Shown: positions 54,732 to 62,850 of the stretch, piece by piece | Numbering within the stretch: position 1 is the stretch's first letter | Layout: each line of letters starts with the position of its first letter | Assembly: GCF_008180445.1 (NCBI RefSeq) | Contig: NZ_VTER01000010.1 | Span: 62,001 to 126,000 of the forward strand | Length of the DNA stretch: 64,000 bases | Reading direction: 5' to 3' | From: Bacillus_AB infantis_B | Lineage (GTDB): Bacteria; Bacillota; Bacilli; Bacillales; Cytobacillaceae | Position numbers and translations under genes: made by a program | The notes under the pieces: generated by a model | The model's database searches: none | What the model was told of the DNA's origin: nothing | Seen by the model: only the letters and a program-made list of their open reading frames with translations

Positions 54732-54780
54732 GAACGAGTAAAGGCATGAGGGAATTTTTTGCCTGGAAGGAGATTTGCAT

Positions 54781-55914
54781 ATGTCTGTAAAAACAATCTC
54801 AGTAAAAAAACTTGCTGAAAAAGTGATCAGTGGAGAAGAGCTTTTCATCGTGGATGCCAGGAGCACAGATGCTTTTGATGACTGGAAGATCGAGGGGAAG
54901 AATGTAGAAGTACTGAATGCCCCTTATAAGAAGGTGACAGAAGAGGGGGTCGAACCTATTCTGGACAAGTTTCCAAAAAATAAGGAAATCTATGTTGTTT
55001 GTGCAAAAGGAAATTCCTCTAAAAAGGAGGCCGAGGAATTCGGGAAAGCGGGATTTACGGATGTTTATTCCATTGAGGGCGGTATGAAAGCATGGAGTGA
55101 GCATCTTGAGCCGATCAAGATCGCTGATCTGAAAAGCGGAGGTTCGATCTATCAATTTGTCCGGATCGGGAAAGGCTGTCTGTCTTATCTCATTATTTCG
55201 AATGGAGAAGGGGCGATTGTAGACACAAACCGGATGAGTGAACAATACCAGAATTTTATCCGGGAACATGAAAGCAGCGTCACGCTTAAGGCTCTTATCG
55301 ATACCCACCTTCATGCGGACCATATTTCAGGGGGAAGAAAGCTTGCCGAAGAGGCGGGCGCTGACTATTATCTCCCGCCGAAGGATGCGGAAGAGGTGGG
55401 GTTTTCTTACAATAAACTGCAGGATGGAGATGTTATCTCAATCGGCAATGTGTCAATCAAGGCGCTCTATTCTCCCGGCCACACGATCGGCAGCACATCC
55501 TTGCTTGTCGATGGAGACTATCTTCTGACAGGGGATATCTTGTTCATTGATTCAATCGGCCGCCCGGATCTGGCCGGAAAGGCTGGGGGCTGGGCCGAGG
55601 ATTTGAGGAAAACCCTGTATTCCCGGTACAAAGAAATTCATGATGATGTCGTTGTGCTGCCGGCCCACTATATGTCGATTGAGGAAATGAACGAAGACGG
55701 CAGTGTGTCAGCGAAACTGGGGACTTTATATAAGCAAAATCACGGCCTCAACATTGAAAGCAAAGAAAGCTTCCGGAAAGCCGTGACAGAGAATCTTCCT
55801 CCGCAGCCAAACTCTTATGAGAAAATCAGGAAAACCAATATGGGGAAAATAGAGCCGGAAGCGGACGAGCAGAGCGAAATGGAAACAGGGCCGAACCGGT
55901 GCGCTGTAAGGTAA
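54781..55914 (+). CDS. Rhodanese-metallo-beta-lactamase fusion, probable persulfide dioxygenase
   Basis: 377 residues. N-terminal rhodanese domain (about 1-110) with active-site Cys74 in VVCAKGNSSKK; metallo-beta-lactamase domain (about 120-345) with THLHADHISGG (176-184), a GHTIGS His and GDILFIDSIGRPDL, as in ETHE1/CstB non-heme iron dioxygenases. Should oxidise glutathione- or low-molecular-weight persulfides to sulfite. Rhodanese-first order is the reverse of CstB, which is MBL-first. ATG 54781 chosen because AAGGAGA lies 7 nt upstream. Confidence 0.9.
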   Translation: MSVKTISVKKLAEKVISGEELFIVDARSTDAFDDWKIEGKNVEVLNAPYKKVTEEGVEPILDKFPKNKEIYVVCAKGNSSKKEAEEFGKAGFTDVYSIEGGMKAWSEHLEPIKIADLKSGGSIYQFVRIGKGCLSYLIISNGEGAIVDTNRMSEQYQNFIREHESSVTLKALIDTHLHADHISGGRKLAEEAGADYYLPPKDAEEVGFSYNKLQDGDVISIGNVSIKALYSPGHTIGSTSLLVDGDYLLTGDILFIDSIGRPDLAGKAGGWAEDLRKTLYSRYKEIHDDVVVLPAHYMSIEEMNEDGSVSAKLGTLYKQNHGLNIESKESFRKAVTENLPPQPNSYEKIRKTNMGKIEPEADEQSEMETGPNRCAVR

Positions 55915-55956
55915 GGCGATTTACAAGTTTATGGATTGGTGATTACCTAATAGGAA

Positions 55957-55979
55957 AGGGCTGTAACGGCCCTCTTTTT
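55957..55979 (+). terminator. Intrinsic terminator after the persulfide dioxygenase gene
   Basis: AGGGC (55957-55961) / GCCCT (55969-55973), then CTTTTTAT. Short but GC-rich. Confidence 0.6.
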
Positions 55980-56026
55980 ATTGGAAAAATTCTTTTATTC
56001 TATCCGGCGTTTTGGATTTACCACGC

Positions 56027-56055
56027 TTGACTTTATACCTGTGGGGGTATATTAT
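56027..56055 (+). promoter_or_regulatory. Promoter with a CsoR/CstR-type operator in its spacer
   Basis: TTGACT (56027-56032), exactly 17 nt, TATTAT (56050-56055). The spacer holds ATACCTGTGGGGGTAT (56035-56050), which fits the CstR/CsoR inverted repeat ATACC-N-GGTAT. Binding there would block RNA polymerase until the regulator reacts with sulfane sulfur or Cu(I). Confidence 0.75.
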
Positions 56056-56086
56056 TAAACCATAACCTAAATATAGGGTGGTGGGT

Positions 56087-56452
56087 ATGCTTATTTCAAT
56101 CATGATGGTAATATTCGTCGGTTTAGCAGCTAGCCTTTATAAGCGCTATGTCCCTGTTCCCCATGTCCCTTGCACTGAATCCGGCAATGATCCTGGTCTG
56201 ACCGCAGTCGATATCAGGGATTATAATAACAAAGCTGTAGATATGAACTGTGATTCTGTAGATATACCTTATGCCTATTTAGGGCGTTTTTATAATGAAA
56301 TCAGTCCAGGCGAAATCCATGTGATCGCTTCTGACCGGCTGGAACTGAACCTGGGCATCCGGTTTTTGAGAAAGAAAGGATTCCAGGTTGTGAGCTATGA
56401 GATGGCAGAACAGCATTCTGGAAGAAGAGGTCTGGAACCGGGGCTAAGATAA
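56087..56452 (+). CDS. Membrane-anchored degenerate rhodanese-like protein
   Basis: 121 residues with one N-terminal helix (about 1-18) and a rhodanese-like domain (AVDIRDYN, then VIASDRLELNLGIRFLRKKGFQVVSYEM). The active-site Cys position of the loop appears as Ala/Ser, so it is probably not a sulfurtransferase; Cys residues at about 29 and 55 may be used instead. Start ATG 56087 after AGGGTGG; GTG 56078 is part of the ribosome site. Paired with the active rhodanese 38 nt downstream. Confidence 0.75.
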   Translation: MLISIMMVIFVGLAASLYKRYVPVPHVPCTESGNDPGLTAVDIRDYNNKAVDMNCDSVDIPYAYLGRFYNEISPGEIHVIASDRLELNLGIRFLRKKGFQVVSYEMAEQHSGRRGLEPGLR

Positions 56453-56490
56453 ATTTTCATACCCTAAAAAACAATGAGGAGGAAGCCTTG

Positions 56491-56850
56491 ATGGAATATC
56501 TAAACTATCTGCTGATCGGGCTATTAGTATTCTTGCTGCTGCAGCGGATGCTGCCGGCAAAGGGGATCAGGCAGATTACAGCCGCTGAACTAAAGGGCGA
56601 GTTAAAGGATAAAAAGAAACAGTTTATCGACGTCCGGACCAGCAGGGAATTTCAAACCAATCATATCAAGGAATTTAAAAACATCCCTCTGCATGAGCTT
56701 CATGGCAAATCAAACATGCTGGACAAAGATAAAGAAGTGGTCGTCATCTGCCAGAGCGGGATGAGAAGCAATAAAGCAGGTAAACTGCTGAAAAAGGCAG
56801 GATTTAAATATATTACGAATGTAAAAGGCGGCATGAGCGCCTGGAACTGA
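56491..56850 (+). CDS. Membrane-anchored rhodanese sulfurtransferase (YqhL-like)
   Basis: 119 residues: one N-terminal helix (about 4-20) then a single rhodanese domain with QFIDVRTSREFQTNHIKEFKNIPL and the active-site loop CQSGMRS (Cys87). Expected to carry sulfane sulfur at the membrane and pass it to the persulfide dioxygenase. ATG 56491, 7 nt after GAGGAGG; TTG 56488 is less likely. Confidence 0.9.
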   Translation: MEYLNYLLIGLLVFLLLQRMLPAKGIRQITAAELKGELKDKKKQFIDVRTSREFQTNHIKEFKNIPLHELHGKSNMLDKDKEVVVICQSGMRSNKAGKLLKKAGFKYITNVKGGMSAWN

Positions 56851-56872
56851 ATATATGCGCAGATGCGCCCTC

Positions 56873-56911
56873 AAAAGACAACTAGGTGATACCGCCCGGC
56901 TGTCTTTTTTT
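56873..56911 (+). terminator. Intrinsic terminator of the rhodanese pair
   Basis: AAAAGACA (56873-56880) / TGTCTTTT (56901-56908) with further pairing inside and a T-run. Confidence 0.7.
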
Positions 56912-56978
56912 GTATAGCAGGATTTCCAACATATCGCGGTGAATATACAGAAGATGCCAATTAGAGGGGTGCTAAGGG

Positions 56979-57461
56979 ATGGAATACGAAATCATCAAAG
57001 CAGGAGCGGAGCATGAGGAAGCGCTCCTGAACTTATTCCAGTTTTATATTTACGATTTTTCCGAGTTCATCGATGCGCATGTCGGGGATAATGGGAGATT
57101 TAGCGAGTATCCGCTGCAAGACTACTGGACGGAAGAGGGCCATTACCCATATGTAATCAAGCTCAATGGGCACTATGCCGGTTTTGTGCTGGTGGCAGAA
57201 GACAGCGAATCTCTCTCCATCAACGAGTTTTTTATTTTGAAAAAATACCGCCGGGAAGGCCTTGGGAAGCAGGTGGCTAAGGATATCTTTGGACTGCACA
57301 AAGGCAGGTGGGAGATTTTCCAGATTGAGAAAAACAAGCCTGCCCAAGGGTTTTGGCGGTCTGTAATAGATGAATATACAAGCGGGGAATTTACGGAGCG
57401 GAAGGATGAGCATAATCGGGTCATACAAGAGTTTGTCAGCAGAACAAAGCAAAATACATAA
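56979..57461 (+). CDS. GNAT-family N-acetyltransferase
   Basis: 160 residues with the GNAT core: AGFVLVAEDSESLSINEFFILKKYRREGLGKQVAKDIF, where RREGLGK is the acetyl-CoA pyrophosphate loop. Acceptor unknown. 15 nt before a second GNAT gene, so they are probably co-expressed. Confidence 0.88.
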   Translation: MEYEIIKAGAEHEEALLNLFQFYIYDFSEFIDAHVGDNGRFSEYPLQDYWTEEGHYPYVIKLNGHYAGFVLVAEDSESLSINEFFILKKYRREGLGKQVAKDIFGLHKGRWEIFQIEKNKPAQGFWRSVIDEYTSGEFTERKDEHNRVIQEFVSRTKQNT

Positions 57462-57476
57462 ATGCAGGAGGATATG

Positions 57477-57911
57477 ATGATTTTTTTAAAAGAAGTAGAC
57501 AGACATAACTTTTTTGATGTGATTGATTTAAAGGTAGCGGAAGAGCAGAAGTCATTTGTCGCGACGAATCTGTTCTCGCTGGCACAGGCGAAGGCATTTC
57601 CGGAGTGCAATTGCCTGGCAATCTACCATGAGGAAGAGCTGGTAGGCTTCACAATGTACTGCATGGATTTCGACAATAAGGAATACTGGATCTACCGCCT
57701 GATGATCGACGCCAAATATCAGTCCAAAGGCTATGGGAAAGCGGCGATGGAGAAGCTGATTGAGCGGATCAAGGAAGATAAGGATCACCAGGTCATCTAC
57801 TTGAGCTTCGAGCCGGAGAATGACCGGGCGAAGGAAATGTATGAAAAGCTCGGATTTGAGGCTGACGGCCGGGTAATTGATGGGGAGATTGTTTATAGGC
57901 TGGGTTATTAA
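57477..57911 (+). CDS. GNAT-family N-acetyltransferase, diamine acetyltransferase-like
   Basis: 144 residues. YWIYRLMIDAKYQSKGYGKAAMEKLIERIKED holds the acetyl-CoA loop QSKGYGKAA; EPENDRAKEMYEKLGFEADGRVIDGEIVYRL is the common C-terminal part. Resembles spermidine/spermine or diamine acetyltransferases (PaiA/BltD type), acceptor not proven. ATG 57477 with AGGAGG 5 nt upstream; the ATG at 57462 precedes the ribosome site. Confidence 0.88.
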   Translation: MIFLKEVDRHNFFDVIDLKVAEEQKSFVATNLFSLAQAKAFPECNCLAIYHEEELVGFTMYCMDFDNKEYWIYRLMIDAKYQSKGYGKAAMEKLIERIKEDKDHQVIYLSFEPENDRAKEMYEKLGFEADGRVIDGEIVYRLGY

Positions 57912-57922
57912 GACGGAGTTGG

Positions 57923-57978
57923 GCCGGGGGGACAGGTCCCTTGGCCCATTTTGGGCCAGAGGACCTGTCCCCATGGCT
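57923..57978. repeat. Complete GGGGACAGGTCC-family hairpin
   Basis: GGGGACAGGTCC (57928-57939) and GGCCC pair with GGGCC and GGACCTGTCCCC (57961-57972), ATTTT loop, a few mismatches. Same layout as 50427-50483; here it lies between tandem genes on the plus strand, 22 nt before the next start codon. Confidence 0.85.
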
Positions 57979-57999
57979 TTGAAAGGTGGAGAATCAAGC

Positions 58000-58944
58000 A
58001 TGGACAGGCGTAAGGGAATACTTCTTGTTATGACGGGCGCGATGTTTTGGGGGGTTGGCGGTACAGCGGCCAAGAAGCTATTTCAGGATTTTCAGATTGA
58101 TGTGGATTGGCTGGTGACCGTAAGGCTGCTCATTGCAGGGGGTTTGCTTTTAGCCGTCCAATGCTTTGCCAAAGATCGTGCCCAGATTCTTGGTGTATGG
58201 AAAAAGAAAAGCTCGGCTCTGCGTTTGATTATTTTTGGTCTGCTCGGAATGCTTGCTGTCCAATACACCTATATGGCTTCGATCGAGCATGGAAATGCCG
58301 CGGTGGCAACGCTTCTGCAGTACTTGGCTCCTGTAATGATCATCTTATACCTGGTCCTCCGCAAACTAACGGTGCTGACGCGGGGAGATTTGCTGACCAT
58401 TGCCTTGGCTTTGTCCGGAAGCTTCTTCTTGCTGACGAACGGCTCCATCTCGCAGTTATCTGTGCCGGTGCCAGCGATCGTATGGGGAGTTTTGTCCGGG
58501 GCGGCATTGGCCTTTTATACGCTGTATGCTGTACCGCTGCTTAAGGAATACGATTCCCTGGTCATTGTCGGGTGGGCAATGATGATCGGCGGGTCCGCGC
58601 TGAGCTTTGTCCATCCTCCCTGGCGAATGGACTTCCAGGGCATAACGGGAGAAGCTTATGTGTATCTAGTCTTTGTGGTCCTGTTTGGGACGATGATTGC
58701 ATTTTGGTTTTATATAGAAAGCCTGCAAAGCCTGCTGCCGAAGGAAACCAGCCTTTTGGGCAGCGTCGAGCCGCTTGCGGCTGTTCTGACAACCGTATTT
58801 TGGCTGAAGGAGCCTTTTGGTGTTTTTCAGTGGGCGGGTACGGCCTGTATTATTGGGATGATTTTGTTTATCGCTTTGAAGAAAGAACCTGCTTCTGGAA
58901 TCGGGCATCCGGGTGGAAATGAAGAGCCGCTGAGAGTAAGCTAG
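58000..58944 (+). CDS. EamA-family (DMT) transporter
   Basis: 314 residues with ten predicted helices in two EamA repeats (about 8-135 and 150-290). GAMFWGVGGTAAKKLF at the start, ASIEHGNAAVATLLQYLAPV and KETSLLGSVEPLAAVLTTVFWLKEPFG at the repeat ends are typical. Likely a metabolite exporter; substrate unknown. ATG 58000 with AAAGGTGGAG; the longer open frame runs back through the hairpin and is rejected. Confidence 0.9.
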   Translation: MDRRKGILLVMTGAMFWGVGGTAAKKLFQDFQIDVDWLVTVRLLIAGGLLLAVQCFAKDRAQILGVWKKKSSALRLIIFGLLGMLAVQYTYMASIEHGNAAVATLLQYLAPVMIILYLVLRKLTVLTRGDLLTIALALSGSFFLLTNGSISQLSVPVPAIVWGVLSGAALAFYTLYAVPLLKEYDSLVIVGWAMMIGGSALSFVHPPWRMDFQGITGEAYVYLVFVVLFGTMIAFWFYIESLQSLLPKETSLLGSVEPLAAVLTTVFWLKEPFGVFQWAGTACIIGMILFIALKKEPASGIGHPGGNEEPLRVS

Positions 58945-58970
58945 GGGTTTTATCTGACCCTCAAAACGGG

Positions 58971-59065
58971 AGAGACGCAAATATATTTTGAAAGTCGCAA
59001 ATAAAACTGGGAAGTCGCAAATATATTAAAAAACTCGCAAAGATGCTTGGAAAATCGCAAATATA
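58971..59065. repeat. Five direct repeats with a 20-bp period
   Basis: CGCAA begins at 58976, 58996, 59016, 59036 and 59056, exactly 20 bp apart, within a unit close to AAGTCGCAAATATATTNGAA. The units are direct, not palindromic. Found just after the EamA gene, about two helical turns per unit. Confidence 0.85.
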
Positions 59066-59384
59066 GGCTGAAAGGACAGGTGCCAGGGCCCGCTTGAGCT
59101 AAGGGACCTGTACCCCTCCACAAAGTTTTGAATCAATCCGGCTGATATTTAAATTAATTGAAGCGATACTTCAATTATTTCAAACCATGTTGAGGCTAAT
59201 TCCTGCCATCATGGCATTTATAAAGTGTCAGCTAGCCAATGTCATAGGGTGGATCGCCGGCAGTTCTGTTCATAGGACCGATTGATTTAACTCCCAATTG
59301 GGCTGAGGGACCTGACCCCTTGGTTTTTCCAGGTATATATATCCAGGTGGAAATAAGTTGCTGGCCCCTCTATTCTTGGTCCGA
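59066..59384. other. Gene-free stretch with degenerate hairpin-family copies
   Basis: Two decayed copies of the dispersed family: GGACAGGTGCCAGGGCCC ... AAGGGACCTGTACCCC (59074-59116) and GAGGGACCTGACCCCTTGG (59305-59323). No gene seen. A further copy (AGCCAAGGGACCCGACCCC) lies at 59871-59889. Confidence 0.7.
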
Positions 59385-59756
59385 TTATCTATGCTGATCA
59401 ATCAGGATGGGGTTTCCATCAGGATCTTCAATGGTTATATGCGCCGGGCCTTCGCCAGTTTCATCTGCTTCAGACAGAATGTGGATTCCATTTTCTTTCA
59501 GCCGCTTTTGGAGCTCGCGTACGTCTGTGAATGAATCGGTATTTTCTGCATTATGATTCCAACCTGGATTGAAGGTGAGAATATTTTTCTCGAACATGCC
59601 TTGAAATAGCCCAATCACACAGCTTTCATTTTTCATAATGATCCAATTCTGGGTGATATCGCCCCCAAGAGCATGGAATCCTAATTTTTCATAAAATGCT
59701 TTTGAGTTGTTGATGTCTTTAACGTTTAAACTAATAGAAAATGCCCCAAGTTTCAT
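59385..59756 (-). CDS. VOC-family (glyoxalase/bleomycin resistance fold) protein
   Basis: 123 residues. FSISLNVKDINNSKAFYEKLGFHALGGD opens the fold and ITIEDPDGNPILIDQH closes it; Glu/His metal-ligand positions are plausible (EDPDGNPILID). Could be a glyoxalase-like enzyme or a drug-binding protein. Start at 59756 with AGGAGG 7 nt upstream; the frame is open further but without a ribosome site. Confidence 0.88.
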   Translation of the reverse strand: MKLGAFSISLNVKDINNSKAFYEKLGFHALGGDITQNWIIMKNESCVIGLFQGMFEKNILTFNPGWNHNAENTDSFTDVRELQKRLKENGIHILSEADETGEGPAHITIEDPDGNPILIDQHR

Positions 59757-59914
59757 ATGAAACCTCCTAGTTAAAAGAACTGTCACATAGTAGGTTCGCT
59801 TTATAAAGCCAATATCCTTCTTCAAATTCTTTAAAGGGAGAAAGGGGACAAGCTCACTTATTTTCGGCCGAGCCAAGGGACCCGACCCCCCGGCCCAAAA
59901 AACCAAAAAAACTG

Positions 59915-59940
59915 GTTTAACTGCTATAATATCGGGGTAT
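59915..59940 (+). promoter_or_regulatory. Sigma-B promoter
   Basis: GTTTAA (59915-59920), 14 nt, GGGTAT (59935-59940) is an exact match to the sigma-B consensus GTTTAA-N12-15-GGGTAT. 45 nt before the STAS-protein start codon. Confidence 0.85.
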
Positions 59941-59985
59941 AAGTAAATGTTTTTTATTCATAAGTCATAGTAGGGGGATGTAGTA

Positions 59986-60810
59986 ATGAGTATCAAACGA
60001 ATCTTGAAGGATGAGTTAGTGCAATTTATTAACAACCATGGGGAAGAGTTTGAAAACAAACTGCTGTCTGAAGCTGTGAATGTTTCGGGGAAGATCAATG
60101 AGATTTTAAATAAGGGGAATATTGACCTTCTAAAAAATGCGAGGAAATTAATTTACTTTATTGTTGACCACAATGAAAAGGACCTTATCGCATTTGCTCA
60201 GGAAGAAGGGGTTGCCTGGGCAGGGCATTCTTTAACTCTTTCTTTGAAACTGGAATGGGTCCAGGCCATAAGAAGAACCACATGGCAGGTTATCAGCAGC
60301 CTTAATGAGGCAAGAGATGAAAAGATCCCAGCTTCTGATTTTTTTGAGCTGGAAAAAGCGGTGAATGACCAGATTGACCAGTTTCTTAACAATTTCTTCT
60401 TAAGCTACTCAAAATATAAAGATACAATGCTTCTTAAACAGAGGGAAATGGTTGAACATCTTTCTGTACCTATCATACCGGTCAGTGAGACGGTTTCTGT
60501 CCTCCCTCTGATTGGCTCGATGGATACATACAGAGTTGAAATAATAGAAGAGAAGGTTCTAAATGAAATTGCAGCTACAAGGATCCAGACACTAGTTATA
60601 GACCTTTCAGGCATCGCCATGATGGAAAAAGATGTGATGGATGATTTTGAAAAGGTCCTGGCTGGAGTGGGCATGATGGGTTCCAAGGCCATTCTTACCG
60701 GGCTGAGGCCGGATCTTGTCAAAAAGATGGTTCGTGCCGGCATCCGCTTTGAGAAGGATGCTGAAACAAAGGGGACACTTCAAGAGACGTTGAAGGCATA
60801 TTTAAAATAA
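59986..60810 (+). CDS. RsbR-like STAS-domain stressosome protein
   Basis: 274 residues: an N-terminal helical, globin-like domain (about 1-150) and a C-terminal STAS domain (about 160-274). PIIPVSETVSVLPLIGSMDTYR and VIDLSGIA match RsbR paralogs of the stressosome, which control sigma-B. The two phospho-threonine positions of RsbRA (in LIGTIDT and IDITGV) are Ser here, and the VVDTMVA stretch is MMEKDVM, so phospho-control may differ. Preceded by a consensus sigma-B promoter, suggesting feedback. No other rsb genes nearby. Confidence 0.9.
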   Translation: MSIKRILKDELVQFINNHGEEFENKLLSEAVNVSGKINEILNKGNIDLLKNARKLIYFIVDHNEKDLIAFAQEEGVAWAGHSLTLSLKLEWVQAIRRTTWQVISSLNEARDEKIPASDFFELEKAVNDQIDQFLNNFFLSYSKYKDTMLLKQREMVEHLSVPIIPVSETVSVLPLIGSMDTYRVEIIEEKVLNEIAATRIQTLVIDLSGIAMMEKDVMDDFEKVLAGVGMMGSKAILTGLRPDLVKKMVRAGIRFEKDAETKGTLQETLKAYLK

Positions 60811-60899
60811 TCGAAAACAATAGTTTGGCTATCACTGCCATCATAGGTTGATAAGCATAATTCAAGCGGAAGAATTGATATATCCGGTGACAGCAGAAA

Positions 60900-60932
60900 A
60901 AACGCTCACAATAATCGAGCGTTTTTTTTTTG
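60900..60932 (+). terminator. Intrinsic terminator after the STAS gene
   Basis: AAACGCTC (60900-60907) / GAGCGTTT (60917-60924), then nine T. Confidence 0.88.
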
Positions 60933-60958
60933 GCTAATGAATGGTAATCCTGATGGAT

Positions 60959-61129
60959 CTAATTATTTTTATTTAAAAATTTCTTTATCAGCAATCCAAT
61001 TCCAAATAGCAGAAAGGCAGCGGCTGAAACGAAAATCATTAGTTGAGAAGTGGTTAAGGAAAAAGCAGATGCTAATTGAACCGAATAGGCAAGTGAGAAT
61101 GAAGTAATTATTTTGCTTTTGCTTTTCAT
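60959..61129 (-). CDS. Tiny two-helix membrane protein
   Basis: 56 residues from ATG 61129: a Lys/Ser-rich start (MKSKSK), hydrophobic stretches at about 8-27 and 30-49 and a basic tail KKFLNKNN. GGAGTG lies 5 nt before the start and a TATAAT is found about 50 nt upstream on the same strand. The frame is open to 61288, but that part carries the promoter. No family recognised; real but modest support. Confidence 0.5.
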   Translation of the reverse strand: MKSKSKIITSFSLAYSVQLASAFSLTTSQLMIFVSAAAFLLFGIGLLIKKFLNKNN

Positions 61130-61356
61130 TTCGCACTCCATATGTTTTGTTTTCGTCATAAATCTTAGATATATTATATCGTTAAAAAGGAGAAGGATGT
61201 ACGTTCCGTGAAATCCTTTTATTGTCTGTATATCAGCAACCCATTTAAGGCCTGTTATCCATAAAAAGTTTCCTTCAGCCATTGCCATAAAAAATCACTT
61301 CAATAAATATGATGACTTTCTAAAAAATGGACATAATATTCGCGAGGTGATTGGAT

Positions 61357-62361
61357 ATGGATAAGGAAAAATTGAAACTGACATCTTCTGAAATCGGTTC
61401 CTTGTGGGGGGAGTACATAAACGGAACTGCGGTAGATATTATAAATAGATATATGTACTCCATTATTGAGGATGAAGAAATCAGAAGCATTTTTAATGAA
61501 GCGATCATGATATTCGAACGGCAAAAGGCGCAGATTAAGGCGTTTATTGAGAATGAGGGGTTTCCTGTTCCTGTCGGGTTTAGTGAGACCGACTTGTACC
61601 CGGGGAAACAGAGGTTGTTTACAGATACATTCTGCCTGAATTATTTAAACATCATGACTACACATGGACTGCTGGGGCACATCACATCATTTGGCGTTTC
61701 GGTAAGAAAGGACTTAAGAGTATTTTACGATGCATGTGATGAAGATGCGAAAAAAATGTATCATCAAACCGTTGAATTATTGCTCGAGAAAGGTCTTTTC
61801 CAAAGGGACCCGTTATTTTATCCAGATGAACAGCCGAAGCTTGTCACAAACAAGGATTTCAAGGACGGTTTTTTCGGCAAAGGCAGAACGCTTTCGGCGC
61901 CGGAGATTATCAGTATTTCTATGAACATCAAAAAGAGCATAATGGCCAAAACTCTTTCGATTGCTTTCAGTCAAATTGCCCAGTCAGAAGAGGTAAGAAA
62001 GTTCTTAACCAGTTCTGAGAAGACTGCCGATGACCAGATCAAATCTCTTTCCAAGATCATGCAGACAGATAATCTGCCGGTGCCAAAGTCCTGGGAAACA
62101 GAAGTTACTATATCAGCGGAATCGCCTTTTTCCGATAAATTGATCATGTATCATATGGGATTCTTATTTCAATCGGCCCAAAACTACCATGGTGCAGGCC
62201 TGGCATCATCAATGAGAACTGACCTGGTCACTACATACGAAGCAACCATTCTGCAGAACCTGGTGATCACAAAAAACTGGTTTGATATTATGGTGAAAAA
62301 TAAGTGGCTTGAACAGCCTCCGCTGGCCCCGAATAGAGCAGAAGTGGCGAAAAGGAGATAG
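61357..62361 (+). CDS. DUF3231 family protein
   Basis: 334 residues made of two similar helical halves (about 1-165 and 170-334), each containing a ferritin-like four-helix pattern; LTSSEIGSLWGEYINGTAVDIINRYM opens the first half and LSAPEIISISMNIKKSIMAKTLSIAFSQIA the second. Matches DUF3231, common in sporulating bacilli; function not known to me, although a relation to spore-coat CotF-like proteins is likely. ATG 61357 with GCGAGGTGA upstream. Terminator follows. Confidence 0.85.
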   Translation: MDKEKLKLTSSEIGSLWGEYINGTAVDIINRYMYSIIEDEEIRSIFNEAIMIFERQKAQIKAFIENEGFPVPVGFSETDLYPGKQRLFTDTFCLNYLNIMTTHGLLGHITSFGVSVRKDLRVFYDACDEDAKKMYHQTVELLLEKGLFQRDPLFYPDEQPKLVTNKDFKDGFFGKGRTLSAPEIISISMNIKKSIMAKTLSIAFSQIAQSEEVRKFLTSSEKTADDQIKSLSKIMQTDNLPVPKSWETEVTISAESPFSDKLIMYHMGFLFQSAQNYHGAGLASSMRTDLVTTYEATILQNLVITKNWFDIMVKNKWLEQPPLAPNRAEVAKRR

Positions 62362-62367
62362 CATAGC

Positions 62368-62395
62368 ATGCCCTACTATCAGATAGGGCATTTTG
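62368..62395 (+). terminator. Intrinsic terminator after the DUF3231 gene
   Basis: ATGCCCTA (62368-62375) / TAGGGCAT (62384-62391), then TTTTG. Confidence 0.7.
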
Positions 62396-62850
62396 CTGTT
62401 GAAAGCAGCTTATGCAGCCTGAATTGCGATGGGGAAAAGAAGTAAGCCTGGCGATGCTGCGGTGAGATTCGGCGGGTTTGCCCTTTTGCAATATGTGCGA
62501 GTACACACTGATCTTGATGCCGGGCCTCCATTTTTTCGCAAAGCTTTAAGCGATTGGGGCCCGGCATTTCTATGTATAAACCCGAATAATAGATTCTATT
62601 GGAGAACCGGCATTAAAAAACCCTATAAGGAATCCAATGATCAAGATTGAAGCAGGACTTATCCGCATTACCACTTTAAGACTCATTTTTTCCTTATTTT
62701 ACCTTTCTGCAATCTGAAGTAACGGCCATCATGTTTTTCTATATGAAATGAGTCCAAATCATTATCTGAAGCCAATCTATTTCTATAACGCCCATTAATT
62801 TGGTAAACTTTCCGGTATGTGATAAGTGAAAAATATGCCAATTGGAGAAG
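62396..62850. other. Gene-free stretch before the antiporter gene
   Basis: 455 bp. Short frames at 62429-62650 (plus) and 62683-62865 (minus) have no ribosome site and no recognisable content. A GGGCCCGGCATTT/ATGCCGGGCC inverted repeat lies around 62516-62571 and could be a further hairpin. Confidence 0.5.

Noticed and set aside
62429..62650. Small plus-strand frame before the antiporter
   Set aside because: No ribosome site, overlaps inverted repeats, no recognisable protein features.
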